Below, piece after piece: positions 38,004-46,633 of a DNA stretch of 64,000 bases (the stretch's first letter is position 1; each line of letters opens with the position of its first letter). The notes below the pieces were generated by a model that was not told the DNA's origin, did not search any database, and saw only the letters and a program-made list of their open reading frames with translations. Source of the stretch: Gemmatimonadota bacterium. Lineage in GTDB: Bacteria > Gemmatimonadota > Gemmatimonadetes > Longimicrobiales > Gaopeijiaceae. The position numbers were made by a program, and so were the translations under genes. The stretch is from NCBI GenBank assembly GCA_022826005.1, contig JAJDVT010000015.1:62001-126000 (forward strand). Reading direction: 5' to 3'.

Positions 38004-39148
38004 AACCCCTCTCCGGCTACCGCGACGAATTCCCCGTCTCCCGCAACCACATCTTCCTCAACCACGCCGGCGTCGCGCCCACCTCGACCCGCGCGGCCGA
38101 CGCCGTCCAGCGCTTCATGGACTCCCTGGTGCGGGTCGGGAGGCCCAGCTTCGACGACTGGGAGTCGCTGGCCAGCGAGTGCCGCGAGCGCTTCGCCCGC
38201 CTGGTCGGGTGCGGGCCCGCCGAGGTCGCGTTCGTGCGCAACACCTCACACGGCCTGTCCCTCCTCGCGTCCGGCCTCGACTGGCGCCCCGGCGACCGCG
38301 TCGCGGCGGCGGTCTCCGTCGAGTACCCTTCCAACGCCTACCCCTGGATGGACCTCGACCGGAGGGGCATCGCGTCGCTGGACGTGATCCCGGCCGGCCC
38401 GGACGGAACGGTCACCGTGGAGGCGGCCTCGCGCGCGGTCGGGCCCCGCACCCGGGTGCTGGCGGTGAGTTCGGCGCAGTACGCCTCGGGCGCCGTGACG
38501 GATCTGCCCGCCCTGGGCCGCCTTTGCCGGGACCGCGGCGTGCTCCTCTGCGTCGACGGGATCCAGACCGTGGGCGCCCTGCCGATCGATGTGAAGGAGG
38601 CGGGGATCCACTTCCTGTCGGCCGACAGCCACAAGTGGATGCTCGGGATCATGGGGATCGGCGCGGTCTTCGCGGACCGCTCGGTGGTGGACCGGATTCA
38701 TCCCCCACTGCTCGGCTGGCGGAGCACCACCGACGCCTTCAACTTCGACCGCGTCCACTTCGAGCTGCTCGGCGACGCGGGCCGCTACGAAGAGGGCAGT
38801 CTCGCCTACCCGCTGATCGCGGGGTTTTCGGCGGCGCTGGAGCTGCTGGAGGAAGCGGGGATCGGGCGGATCGAGGCGCACGCCTGCGCTCTGGTGGCGG
38901 ATCTGGCCGAACGGCTGGAGGCGCTGGGATGCGTGACGGCGCCAGACGCGGCATGCCGGAGGCACATCCTGACCTTCCGCCATCCCGGCCTGGAGGACGA
39001 GGTGCTCCTCGAGGGACTCGAAACCGCGGGTGTGGTGGCGTCGCTGCGGCGCGGCAGCGTCAGGGTTTCGCCGCACCTCTACAACACGCACGATGAGATG
39101 GAGCAGGTGGCGGAAGCAGTGCGAACGCTGCTTGCAGGGGACCAGTGA
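38000..39148 (+). CDS. class V PLP-dependent aminotransferase
   Basis: A 382-residue fold-type I PLP enzyme. It shows IFLNHAGVAPTS, EVAFVRNTSHGLSLLA, VLAVSSAQYASGAV, LCVDGIQTVGALPIDV and the PLP lysine in FLSADSHKWMLGIMG. The catalytic Cys loop of cysteine desulfurases (SufS/IscS) is absent from the C-terminal part, which reads ASLRRGSVRVSPHLYNT. A desulfurase role is therefore unlikely. Isopenicillin-N-epimerase-like or other transaminase activity is possible. It overlaps the GT2 gene by 4 nt. Confidence 0.85.
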   Translation: MKPLSGYRDEFPVSRNHIFLNHAGVAPTSTRAADAVQRFMDSLVRVGRPSFDDWESLASECRERFARLVGCGPAEVAFVRNTSHGLSLLASGLDWRPGDRVAAAVSVEYPSNAYPWMDLDRRGIASLDVIPAGPDGTVTVEAASRAVGPRTRVLAVSSAQYASGAVTDLPALGRLCRDRGVLLCVDGIQTVGALPIDVKEAGIHFLSADSHKWMLGIMGIGAVFADRSVVDRIHPPLLGWRSTTDAFNFDRVHFELLGDAGRYEEGSLAYPLIAGFSAALELLEEAGIGRIEAHACALVADLAERLEALGCVTAPDAACRRHILTFRHPGLEDEVLLEGLETAGVVASLRRGSVRVSPHLYNTHDEMEQVAEAVRTLLAGDQ

Positions 39149-39240
39149 GAGTCCCGGAACCACATGACGGCGCGGCAGCCGGAATCGCCTTCCCGCGAGC
39201 CCGGCCCCGCGACCCGTCCACCCGAAGAAAGGACCACAAG

Positions 39241-41988
39241 ATGAAGAACGCTGACCTCGAAGGAACTGCGCGGAGCCGTGGTGGACACCTGCGTAAGCGC
39301 GCCCGGGTGACGCGGGTGACCGGGTCGACACTGGTGCCCCGGGCGGCCCCCGGGACCCTGAAGCTCACCCTGGCGGCCCTCGCCGTTGCCCTCACCGCCG
39401 GCCCTGCCACCACTCAGGCGAGGCAGGGAGGCGGAGGCGACCCGCCGAGCATCGAGGACCGAACCGCTTCGATGGATCCGATGGACGGGTTCCTGCCGAT
39501 CTACTGGGACGAGGCTGCGGGCAGGATTTGGCTCGAGATCGGCATCTGGGACACCGACATCCTGCACGCGGCCGGAGTCGGGGCCGGGCTCGGCTCGAAC
39601 GACATCGGGATCGACCGGGGCCAGCAGTCGGGATCGCGGGTGGTGCGGTTCCACCGGGTGGGGCCGAAGGTGCTGATGATCCAGCCGAACTACCGCTTCC
39701 GCGCCAGCAGCGACAACCCCGCCGAGCGCAAGGCGGTGGAGGACGCCTTCGCGCCGTCGACGCTGTGGGGCTTCACGGTCGAGGCCGCGACGGGCGACCG
39801 GGTGCTGGTCGACTTCACGCCCTTCCTCATGAACGACATCGCCGGGCTGGCGGGGCGGATGCGCCCGGGCTCGTACCGGCTGGACCAGAGCCGCAGCTGG
39901 GTCTACATGCCAATGGTGATGAACTTCCCCGAGAACACGGAGATGGAGGCCGCGCTCACCTTCGTCAGCCAGCCCGGGGGAGGTGGCGGCGGGTTCGGCG
40001 GTGGCGGGGGCGCCTTCGAGGGCGTCGGCAGCGTCGCGGCGACCGGCAGCGCGGCCACGGTCCGAATGCATCACTCGTTCGTCAAGCTTCCGGAGCTCGG
40101 CGAGTACACCCCGCGCGCCTACGATTCCCGCGCGGGATATGGCGGCATGACCTTCCAGGACTACTCGGTCGCGATCGACGAGCCGATGACGCAACGGTTC
40201 ATCCGGCGCCACCGGCTTGAGAAGAGGGACCCGAGCGCGGCGATGAGCGAACCGGTCGAGCCCATCGTCTACTACCTCGACCCCGGCACCCCGGAGCCGA
40301 TCCGTTCGGCCCTCCTCGACGGGGCCCGGTGGTGGAACCAGGCCTTCGAGGCCGCGGGATTCATCGACGCCTTCCGGGTGGAGATGCGCCCCGAGGACGT
40401 CAGCAGCCACGACATCCGCTACAACGTCATCAACTGGGTCCACCGGTCCACGCGGGGGTGGAGCACCGGCGGGTCGATCACCGATCCCCGCACGGGGGAG
40501 ATCCTCAAGGGCACCGTGACGCTGGGGTCGCTGCGCGTGCGCCAGGACTTTCTCATCGCCGAGGGGCTGCTCGCGCCCTACGAGAACGGCGACGAGGACG
40601 CGGGCGACCTCGCCGAGTGGGCGCTGGCCCGCATCCGGCAGCTCTCCGCGCACGAGGTCGGACACACCATCGGGCTGGGCCACAACTACTACGACAGCGA
40701 CCTGGGGCGGATCTCGGTGCTGGACTACCCTCACCCGCTCATCACCTGGGACGGCAGCGACTTCGACTACTCCGAGGTCTACGACACCGACATCGGGGAA
40801 TGGGACAAGGTTGCGGTCCGCTACGGCTACACGCAGTTCCCGCCCGGCACCGACGAGGCAGCCGAGCTGGACCGCATCCTCGACGAGGCCTGGGAGCAGG
40901 ACATCCGCTTCTTCAGCAACCAGGACGTCGCAACGCACGCGCGGGCGGACCAATGGTCGAACGGTACGGATGCAGGGGCCGAGCTCGACCGCATGCTGAA
41001 CGTGCGCCGCGCCGCCCTGGAGCGCTTCGGCGAGAACGCGATCCGCACAGGAAGGCCAATGGCGCAGATGGAGGAGGTGCTCGTACCCCTGTACCTGCAC
41101 CACCGCTACCAGGTCACGGCGGCCGCCTCAGTGCTCGGGGGCCTCCACTACACCTACGCCATGCGCGGCGACGGGCTCGACCCCGTCCGGCCGGCCTCTG
41201 CCGCCGAACAGCAGCGCGCTCTCGACGCCCTGCTGCGCGCCATCCGGCCCGGCGAACTCACGATCCCCGCCACGGTGCTCGACGACCTGCCTCCCCGTCC
41301 GGCGGGCTACGGACGCTCGCGCGAACTCTTCCCCCGCTACACCGGTTCCGCCTTCGACGCCATCTCGCCCGCGGTGGTCGCGGCCGCCCACGTGGTCGGC
41401 CAGGTCTTCAACGGGAGCAGGGCAGCGCGCCTTCTGGAGCAGAGTACCTTCGATCCCTCGCTGCCCGGTCTGCCCGGTGTGATCGACGCCTTCGTCCAGG
41501 TGGGTGAGCCGAACGCGGCTGACAGCCCCTACGAGGCGGAGGTGCGGCGCGCGGTCGGCAGGGTAGTCGCCGAGGGTCTGATGGGGCTGGCGGGAAGCGC
41601 CCAGATGCCGCAGGTGCGGGCCATCGCATCGCAACATCTGGAAAGGCTGAAGCTCATGGCGGCGGAACGTGGCCAGGTGCATGACGCCGACGGCGCCCAC
41701 TTCGCGCTGCTCGCCGGCGACATCCACCGCTTCCAGGACCGTCCCTACGGCGCGCTGACCGCGCCCGGGACCCCTTCCGCGCCGCCCGGAGCCCCCATCG
41801 GCTCGCCGGCACTCGATTGGATCGGCGGCAACGGGGGGCCGGCGGGCTTCCTGCTCGGAGCCTCCGGCCTCGGCGGCTACGGCCGTCCGGCCCCCGGGCC
41901 TGGCGCCTACGGCTCCGTCCCCTCGGTCCTCGGTGCCTACGCGTGGCTGGCTGAGCTGGAGCACTGGTGCAGCTTCGAATCGTGGTGA
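39241..41988 (+). CDS. exported zinc metalloprotease, DUF5117/DUF5118-like
   Basis: A 915-residue secreted metzincin. A signal segment (LKLTLAALAVALTAGPATTQA) lies about 40 residues from the ATG. DUF5118/5117-like N-terminal sequence includes DGFLPIYWDEAAGRIWLEI. The catalytic motif HEVGHTIGLGHN is a full HExxHxxGxxH and is followed by SVLDYPHPLI, close to a Met-turn position. A Gly-rich run lies near residue 245. The ATG at 39241 follows GAAAGGACC. A longer frame from 39145 overlaps the upstream stop but adds no recognisable signal. Such proteins are typical of Bacteroidota and Gemmatimonadota. Confidence 0.87.
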   Translation: MKNADLEGTARSRGGHLRKRARVTRVTGSTLVPRAAPGTLKLTLAALAVALTAGPATTQARQGGGGDPPSIEDRTASMDPMDGFLPIYWDEAAGRIWLEIGIWDTDILHAAGVGAGLGSNDIGIDRGQQSGSRVVRFHRVGPKVLMIQPNYRFRASSDNPAERKAVEDAFAPSTLWGFTVEAATGDRVLVDFTPFLMNDIAGLAGRMRPGSYRLDQSRSWVYMPMVMNFPENTEMEAALTFVSQPGGGGGGFGGGGGAFEGVGSVAATGSAATVRMHHSFVKLPELGEYTPRAYDSRAGYGGMTFQDYSVAIDEPMTQRFIRRHRLEKRDPSAAMSEPVEPIVYYLDPGTPEPIRSALLDGARWWNQAFEAAGFIDAFRVEMRPEDVSSHDIRYNVINWVHRSTRGWSTGGSITDPRTGEILKGTVTLGSLRVRQDFLIAEGLLAPYENGDEDAGDLAEWALARIRQLSAHEVGHTIGLGHNYYDSDLGRISVLDYPHPLITWDGSDFDYSEVYDTDIGEWDKVAVRYGYTQFPPGTDEAAELDRILDEAWEQDIRFFSNQDVATHARADQWSNGTDAGAELDRMLNVRRAALERFGENAIRTGRPMAQMEEVLVPLYLHHRYQVTAAASVLGGLHYTYAMRGDGLDPVRPASAAEQQRALDALLRAIRPGELTIPATVLDDLPPRPAGYGRSRELFPRYTGSAFDAISPAVVAAAHVVGQVFNGSRAARLLEQSTFDPSLPGLPGVIDAFVQVGEPNAADSPYEAEVRRAVGRVVAEGLMGLAGSAQMPQVRAIASQHLERLKLMAAERGQVHDADGAHFALLAGDIHRFQDRPYGALTAPGTPSAPPGAPIGSPALDWIGGNGGPAGFLLGASGLGGYGRPAPGPGAYGSVPSVLGAYAWLAELEHWCSFESW

Positions 41989-41989
41989 A

Positions 41990-42028
41990 TGTAATGTATG
42001 CTTGACGAAATGTAAAGCAAACATGACT
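41990..42028. promoter_or_regulatory. tandem dyad operator, site B, between convergent genes
   Basis: TGTAATG-TATG-CTTGACG at 41990-42007 and TGTAAAG-CAAA-CATGACT at 42011-42028, again 21 bp apart. Each matches 13 of 14 consensus positions. It begins two bases after the protease stop codon and ends just before a strong hairpin. Unlike the other three sites it does not precede a gene start on either strand. TTTACA, 17 nt and TACATT on the minus strand would direct transcription antisense to the protease. Confidence 0.6.
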
Positions 42029-42033
42029 TCAGC

Positions 42034-42071
42034 GACTGCGGGGGCTCCAGAGGCCCGGGGTCCCCGCAGTC
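42034..42071. terminator. bidirectional terminator hairpin
   Basis: GACTGCGGGG at 42034-42043 pairs perfectly with CCCCGCAGTC at 42062-42071 around an 18-nt loop. It lies between the convergent protease and dehydrogenase genes, with GGTTTCTC after the plus-strand side. It is a likely transcription end for both. Confidence 0.7.
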
Positions 42072-42077
42072 GGTTTC

Positions 42078-43118
42078 TCAGAACCGGTCGATCACCGCCA
42101 CCCCGAGCACAGTGTAGTCGTCCATCCCCTTCAGGATGTCCACCCCCTCCCCCAGCGACACCGTCTGCGTGACCAGGCGGCCCGGATCCACGAACCCGGA
42201 CTCGACCATGCGGAGCATCCGGTCGTATTCCCACGCCTGCAGACCGTGGCTGCCCACCATCTCCAGCTCCCAGGCGATGACCCGGTCCATGGGCACCGGC
42301 GCGCTCCGGTGGTCGCCGGTCATGAGGCCGACCTGAACATGGCGCCCCCGCTTGCGCAGGCAGGCGACGGAGTTGAAGCAGGTGTCCGGATGGCCCAGGG
42401 CGTCGAGGGAGGCGTGCGCGCCGCCACCGGTGACTTCACGCACTTCGTCCGCCACGTCCGCGGACTCCGACGCGTTCACGGTGGCCACGGCGCCCAACTC
42501 CAGCGCCATCGCCAGCGCCTCGGCGCGGATATCGACCGCGACGACGTTGGCGCCCAGGGCGCGGGCGATCATCACGGCCGCGAGACCGACGCCGCCGCAG
42601 CCGTGAACGGCCACCCAATCGCCTGCGGTGACCCTCCCCTGCGCCTGAACCGCCCGGAACGAGGTCGCGAAGCGGCACCCGAGGCTCGCGGCGGTGACGA
42701 AGTCGACGTGGTCGGGGAGCGCCGCCAGGGTGAGGTCCGCCTGGCGGAGCGCGACCCGTTCCGCGAAGCCTCCCCAGCCGTGAAAGCCGGGCTGGAACTG
42801 GCGATCACACACCTGCTGGGCACCGGCCCGGCAGGGCATGCACCGGCCGCACCCCGCAATGAAGGGGACCGAAACGCGGTCGCCGGGGCGCCAGCGGGTC
42901 ACGTCACGTCCGACCTCTTCGACCACGCCCGCGATCTCGTGTCCTGGAACGTGGGGGAGGACGATATCGGGATCGTGGCCCACCCAGCCATGCCAGTCGC
43001 TCCGGCAGATCCCGTTTGCCTTGACGCCCAGAACGACTCCATCATGCGACAATTGCGGATCCGCAAGCGTCTCTATCATGATGGGGCCGCGGTACTCCCG
43101 GTATATCGCGGCCTTCAT
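42078..43118 (-). CDS. zinc-dependent alcohol dehydrogenase (MDR family)
   Basis: A 346-residue medium-chain dehydrogenase. Catalytic-zinc Cys/His appear in ANGICRSDWHGW and PHVPGHEIAGVVEEVG. The structural zinc cysteines are in CGRCMPCRAGAQQVC. The Rossmann motif is VHGCGGVGLAAVMIARALGA with VVAVDIR, which fits NAD preference. The start MKAAIYREYRG at 43118 matches the family N-terminus. The frame stays open upstream to 43538 but that part is antisense to HU. The substrate is unknown. Confidence 0.92.
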   Translation of the reverse strand: MKAAIYREYRGPIMIETLADPQLSHDGVVLGVKANGICRSDWHGWVGHDPDIVLPHVPGHEIAGVVEEVGRDVTRWRPGDRVSVPFIAGCGRCMPCRAGAQQVCDRQFQPGFHGWGGFAERVALRQADLTLAALPDHVDFVTAASLGCRFATSFRAVQAQGRVTAGDWVAVHGCGGVGLAAVMIARALGANVVAVDIRAEALAMALELGAVATVNASESADVADEVREVTGGGAHASLDALGHPDTCFNSVACLRKRGRHVQVGLMTGDHRSAPVPMDRVIAWELEMVGSHGLQAWEYDRMLRMVESGFVDPGRLVTQTVSLGEGVDILKGMDDYTVLGVAVIDRF

Positions 43119-43202
43119 GAAGCGGCAGCGTCCCGAGCGGGGCATCCGGACGTGCCGGGGTGCCGGGGGCTTCCATTTGCCGACATATTGGTTAACAGTT
43201 CC

Positions 43203-43242
43203 AAGTTGCTGTGAATTCACATGGAATCGACACAGCAAACTT
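43203..43242. promoter_or_regulatory. nested inverted repeats between adh and HU genes
   Basis: The outer arms AAGTTGCTGTG (43203-43213) and CACAGCAAACTT (43231-43242) are complementary except for one extra A. Nested in them is the perfect palindrome TGTGAATTCACA at 43210-43221. The region is the AT-rich part of a 217-nt divergent gap, so it probably contains promoters and an operator for the dehydrogenase, HU or both. It does not match the TGTMAWG dyad family. Confidence 0.45.
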
Positions 43243-43335
43243 ACACCACCATTCGACCACGCGCCCGGGGGGGCGCCACCACACCACCACCGGCTCACCG
43301 AATGAGCGGGTGGGCGACTCCAAAGGAGCACCTGC

Positions 43336-43617
43336 ATGAACAAGTCCGAGATGGCCAAGAAGCTCGCGCAGCGGACCGGTCTCACCCAGGCCGCCGCTGC
43401 CGATGTGCTTGACAACGTCTTCGGCTCCGGTGGCATCATCGCAGACCATCTGGGCGACGGCGGCCGGGTTGCGATCGGCGGATTCGGATCCTTCGAGGTC
43501 CGTCGCCGCGAGGCCAGGACCGGCCGCAATCCCCGCACCGGCGAGACGATCTCGGTACCTGCCCGGAACTACCCCGCCTTCAAGCCGGCCAGCGCCCTCA
43601 AGGACAGGTTGGCCTAG
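43336..43617 (+). CDS. hup: HU-family DNA-binding protein
   Basis: A 93-residue nucleoid protein. It starts MNKSEMAKKLAQRTGLTQAA and has the hinge GGRVAIGGFGSFEVRRREAR. The DNA-binding arm TGRNPRTGETISVPARNYPA contains the conserved RNP-type segment. It ends FKPASALKDRLA, as HU proteins do. GGAGC precedes the ATG. It is followed by a hairpin with arms GCTCCCGG at 43642-43649 and CCGGGAGC at 43664-43671, without a T-tract. Confidence 0.95.
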   Translation: MNKSEMAKKLAQRTGLTQAAAADVLDNVFGSGGIIADHLGDGGRVAIGGFGSFEVRRREARTGRNPRTGETISVPARNYPAFKPASALKDRLA

Positions 43618-43641
43618 CACCGGCGGACTACAACGCCCGTT

Positions 43642-43671
43642 GCTCCCGGGATGGCCTGGTGTACCGGGAGC
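43642..43671 (+). terminator. hairpin downstream of HU
   Basis: GCTCCCGG and CCGGGAGC form a perfect 8-bp stem with a 14-nt loop, 24 nt after the HU stop. No T-run follows. The remainder of the gap to 43758 contains TATAGT at 43718-43723, a possible -10 for the next gene, without a convincing -35. Confidence 0.4.
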
Positions 43672-43758
43672 GCGGCGGGCGGCTGCAACTTCGGAACGGC
43701 CAGGCGGCGTTACTGTTTATAGTGCGGTCCGGCTTTCCCTCTCCGGCGGAGGTCTGCG

Positions 43759-44022
43759 ATGAGCGGTCTGGATCCGGCGCTTGTCGGCGAACTCGTGGTA
43801 CTCCTGCTGCTGCTTGGCATCGTGTGGATGGTGTTCAGGGAGTTCCTGCGGGTCGTGCTCAAGGTGGTCGTGCCGCTGGCGATTCTGACCGCGGTCGCGG
43901 TCTGGCTGGGATACCTCGACGAGACCCTGGTCGGTAACGCCCTCACCGCGGTGGGCGAGGGGCTGCTGACCGCGATCCGCTTCGTTGCCGAGTGGATCAC
44001 CTCGGTGGCGCTGTCGGAATGA
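43759..44022 (+). CDS. small membrane protein, unknown function
   Basis: An 87-residue protein with two hydrophobic stretches (LVGELVVLLLLLGIVWMVF and VLKVVVPLAILTAVAVWLGYL) and an amphipathic C-terminal helix. No family was recognised. The ATG is preceded by GGCGGAGG. Its stop codon overlaps the ATG of the following lipoprotein gene, so the two are coupled. Confidence 0.65.
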   Translation: MSGLDPALVGELVVLLLLLGIVWMVFREFLRVVLKVVVPLAILTAVAVWLGYLDETLVGNALTAVGEGLLTAIRFVAEWITSVALSE

Positions 44023-44642
44023 GCCGGAGGCGGGGTACCCGCCGACGTTTCTGCGAAGCCAGGCCGGTGCCGCGGCCGGGTGGTGCGCGGACGCCGGCCC
44101 CGGCGCCTGCACTCGTGGCTTCGGTGACGGCGCTGGCGGTTCTAGCTACGCCCGGATGCGCTACCCGCTCCCCCGACCGCACCCCCGAACCCGTTTCCGC
44201 AGCCCAGGGGGAGCCGATGGATCCGGTGGGGGTCTACGACCTGACCATGTCGTCGGAGACCATGGTGTCCGAGGGCACGATGGAGATCAACGGAGAACCC
44301 GGCGCGTATCTGGGCAGGGTTTCGGTCGGAGGCGTCAGCGGGCGCATCGTGCTCGTAGAGCCGGGGGAGGGCCACATGATCGTTCAGGTGGTCGTCGAAG
44401 CGGGCCGTCTGGTCCTTCGCCTTGCGGGCGATGGTGCCTTCCTCTCGGGGAACTGGCTCATGGGCGAGCGGCGGGGGGCGGTGGTGGCGGAACGGCGGCC
44501 GGGGTCAGCAGTCCGGCGGCCCCGTGTCCACCGGCAAGTCGCAGCGTCCGCCCCACTCCGACCACGACCCGTCGTAGATCGCGACATCGCCGTATCCGGC
44601 GCACGCCATCCGCCAGGCAAAGGCGCAGGCGCTGGTTCCTGA
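44019..44642 (+). CDS. putative lipoprotein, unknown function
   Basis: A predicted lipoprotein of 207 residues. A signal segment (LVASVTALAVLATPGC) gives a TPGC lipobox-like site. The mature domain (about residues 55-155: DPVGVYDLTMSSETMVSEGT, GRIVLVEPGEGHMIVQVVVE, FLSGNWLMGERRGAVV) has a regular beta-strand pattern and no known name to me. The final 45 residues are encoded antisense to the sulfurtransferase 3' end and look Arg/Pro-rich and non-conserved. The natural stop may have been lost. Confidence 0.6.
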   Translation: MSRRRGTRRRFCEARPVPRPGGARTPAPAPALVASVTALAVLATPGCATRSPDRTPEPVSAAQGEPMDPVGVYDLTMSSETMVSEGTMEINGEPGAYLGRVSVGGVSGRIVLVEPGEGHMIVQVVVEAGRLVLRLAGDGAFLSGNWLMGERRGAVVAERRPGSAVRRPRVHRQVAASAPLRPRPVVDRDIAVSGARHPPGKGAGAGS

Positions 44643-45404
44643 TCCGCAGGTACCGACCAGCTCCTTCGCGGGGTCCACGCCGGCCTCCTCCAGGAGCCGG
44701 TCGAATGCCTCCCGCCCGACCGCGAGGCCGCTCGCAGGGTCGACGAGTTCCGTGTAGGGGACGTTCCTGCTCCCGGGCACGTGCCCGCCCCGCAGGCCCG
44801 CCCTGGGCTCGGGCAGGGTCCCCGCGAAGCGCCCGCGCGGCCGCATGTCGACGATCTGTGTGCCTGCCGCTCCGATCGCCCGGAGCACGTCCTCCGCGCT
44901 GCGGATCAGGTGCGGGCGCGGGGCCGGCGTAAACGGCGCGGGAGCTTCCAGCGTCCGAACCGGCGTCCCCGATTCGGTGGGATGCCCGCCGGCCACCCAG
45001 CGCTTGAGGCCGCCATCGAGCACGGCCACCGTGTCCAGCCCGAAGTAGCGGAACGTCCACCAGACCCGCGCGGCGCTGAGGTTCACCCCCGACCCGTCGT
45101 AGACGACTACCACTGAGGAGTCCGACACCCCGGCCTCCTCCGCGCAGGCGCGGAAGTGTTCCGGCGGGGGAATCGTGTGCGGAAGCGGCGCGACGGGGTC
45201 GCTGCAGACATCGATGTCGAAGAAGCGGGCGCCGGGGATCCGCCGCTGCACGAACTCCCGTCCGGGATCGTGGCCTGATCCGGGCAGGTACCAGGACCCG
45301 TCGAGGACGACGAGGCCGGACGCGCCCAGGCGGGAGGCGAGCCACGTCGCGGTGACCGCCGGTCCGGGGAGCGAAACGCGGCCCTGCCCAGGGGTGCTGT
45401 CCAT
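44505..45404 (-). CDS. sseA: 3-mercaptopyruvate/thiosulfate sulfurtransferase
   Basis: A 299-residue tandem-rhodanese enzyme. The inactive N-terminal rhodanese domain includes VVLDGSWYLPG, RRIPGARFFDIDVCSDP and VVVYDGSGVNLSAARVWW. The catalytic C-terminal domain has QIVDMRPRGRFAG, GHVPGSRNVPYTELVD and the active-site loop VGTCGSGTSACA. CGSG followed by a small residue fits mercaptopyruvate sulfurtransferase better than classic rhodanese. Its 3' end overlaps the convergent lipoprotein gene by 138 nt. Confidence 0.92.
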   Translation of the reverse strand: MDSTPGQGRVSLPGPAVTATWLASRLGASGLVVLDGSWYLPGSGHDPGREFVQRRIPGARFFDIDVCSDPVAPLPHTIPPPEHFRACAEEAGVSDSSVVVVYDGSGVNLSAARVWWTFRYFGLDTVAVLDGGLKRWVAGGHPTESGTPVRTLEAPAPFTPAPRPHLIRSAEDVLRAIGAAGTQIVDMRPRGRFAGTLPEPRAGLRGGHVPGSRNVPYTELVDPASGLAVGREAFDRLLEEAGVDPAKELVGTCGSGTSACAFAWRMACAGYGDVAIYDGSWSEWGGRCDLPVDTGPPDC

Positions 45405-45454
45405 GGGTCGAGTCTAACCCGGTCCGGGCGTCCGCGCACGTGAGCGATTAGAGT

Positions 45455-46633
45455 ATGGGGATGACGACGTACCCGACTCCAGGAGCATCGCAGGGCGCCT
45501 TGCCGACTTGGCGCCTCGCCGCTTTCGGAGGTGGGTGGCTGGTGCTTTGCGTGTTGCCGGCCGGCTGTGGACTGCCCGGGTACCGGGCGGGCGCGCCGGG
45601 CGGGGACGACCCCGGGGACTGCAATGGGGCCGCACCGGACGCCGCGGCCGCGCACGCCCTCCTCCGCGTGGGTTGTGAAGGCGAACTTCGGCCCGGCCGG
45701 GCGACGTGGTCGGTCGACGGAGGTGTGGTCACGCTCGATTTCGCAACGGGGGCGGGGCGACCGGGGCAGGCCGATGGGCCGGTTGGAGCCGAGCTGGTGA
45801 GGACATGGCCGCCGCTGGATGCTGCCCCCTGGCTGGGCCACCGGGTGGTGGATATCGCCGTCGAAGGAGAGCGGGTGCATGTGGAGTTTGCCGGGGATTC
45901 CGACGAGCCCGAGCGGCTCTTTGCGGATCTGCGGCTCTCCGGCGTCCGGCTGCCGGCGATTCCGGGCGATGCTCGCGACGCGATCGACGGGGGCGGCGCG
46001 GAGGTCGTCACCCACCACGACGCTTCGATCGAGTACGCGAGGGCGCTCGGGCGGGCCGTGCAGCGGATCGCCTGGGACCGGCTCTACCTGGCGGTCTTTG
46101 CGGGCGACACCGATGCCGGGCGCTCCCGGTTGCTGGCCGGGCGGGTTGCCGGCGACTGGGTCGGATGGGGTGCGCCGGGCGCGCGCAGGGCTCCGGCGCT
46201 GCGGTGGACGTCGGTCCGGGAGCGGTGCGGCGGGAACCGCCCTGGCGCGGGCGCGCCCGGAGACGTGCGGTCAAACCCGCCGGCGCGGCCCACCGTGAGC
46301 TACCCGGCCGGGGATCAGGCAGCCCGCCAGGCCGCGGAGCGGCTCGTATCGGCGGGGATGCGCGGGGGGAACGAGGCGGGTGCGATGGCCGAACTGACCG
46401 GTTCGGCGGAGCGTCTGGCCGTGCGGGCGGAGAGCGCAGAGCCTCCGGTGCGCGCGGCCTCGGACGTCGCCGCGGTCGTCGTCGTCCACGCCGGGCCCGG
46501 GCATCCGTGTACGCTTCACGCGGAGGTGCTGCGCGCAGCGGCCGCCTGGAGCAACGCGGACGGTGTGCCGAACGCCCACATCCTTCTGCTCGGTGAGGCG
46601 GCGACGTTCCTGGTGGGCAGGGAGGTCCCATGA
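45455..46633 (+). CDS. putative lipoprotein coupled to a histidine kinase
   Basis: A 392-residue protein with a signal segment ending VLPAGC, a lipobox. The mature part contains VDGGVVTLDFATG and EYARALGRAVQRIAWDRLYLAVFA. These loosely resemble peptide-binding proteins of ABC transporters, a weak likeness. The C-terminal part (VSYPAGDQAARQAAERLVSAG, then AAAWSNADGVPNAHILLL) is also unassigned. Starts at 45455 or 45461 are both possible. Its stop overlaps the ATG of the kinase gene, so it may be a sensory partner. Confidence 0.65.
   Translation: MGMTTYPTPGASQGALPTWRLAAFGGGWLVLCVLPAGCGLPGYRAGAPGGDDPGDCNGAAPDAAAAHALLRVGCEGELRPGRATWSVDGGVVTLDFATGAGRPGQADGPVGAELVRTWPPLDAAPWLGHRVVDIAVEGERVHVEFAGDSDEPERLFADLRLSGVRLPAIPGDARDAIDGGGAEVVTHHDASIEYARALGRAVQRIAWDRLYLAVFAGDTDAGRSRLLAGRVAGDWVGWGAPGARRAPALRWTSVRERCGGNRPGAGAPGDVRSNPPARPTVSYPAGDQAARQAAERLVSAGMRGGNEAGAMAELTGSAERLAVRAESAEPPVRAASDVAAVVVVHAGPGHPCTLHAEVLRAAAAWSNADGVPNAHILLLGEAATFLVGREVP

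Noticed and set aside
38000-39148. Cysteine desulfurase (SufS/IscS)
   Set aside because: The PLP site fits class V, but the catalytic Cys loop in the C-terminal part is missing.
39079-41103. A 674-codon minus-strand frame over the metalloprotease
   Set aside because: The plus strand carries a full HExxHxxGxxH metzincin. The antisense frame has no motif.
43119-43538. Upstream extension of the alcohol dehydrogenase to 486 residues
   Set aside because: The extra part is antisense to HU and crosses the AT-rich divergent promoter region. MKAAIYREYRG at 43118 is the family N-terminus.
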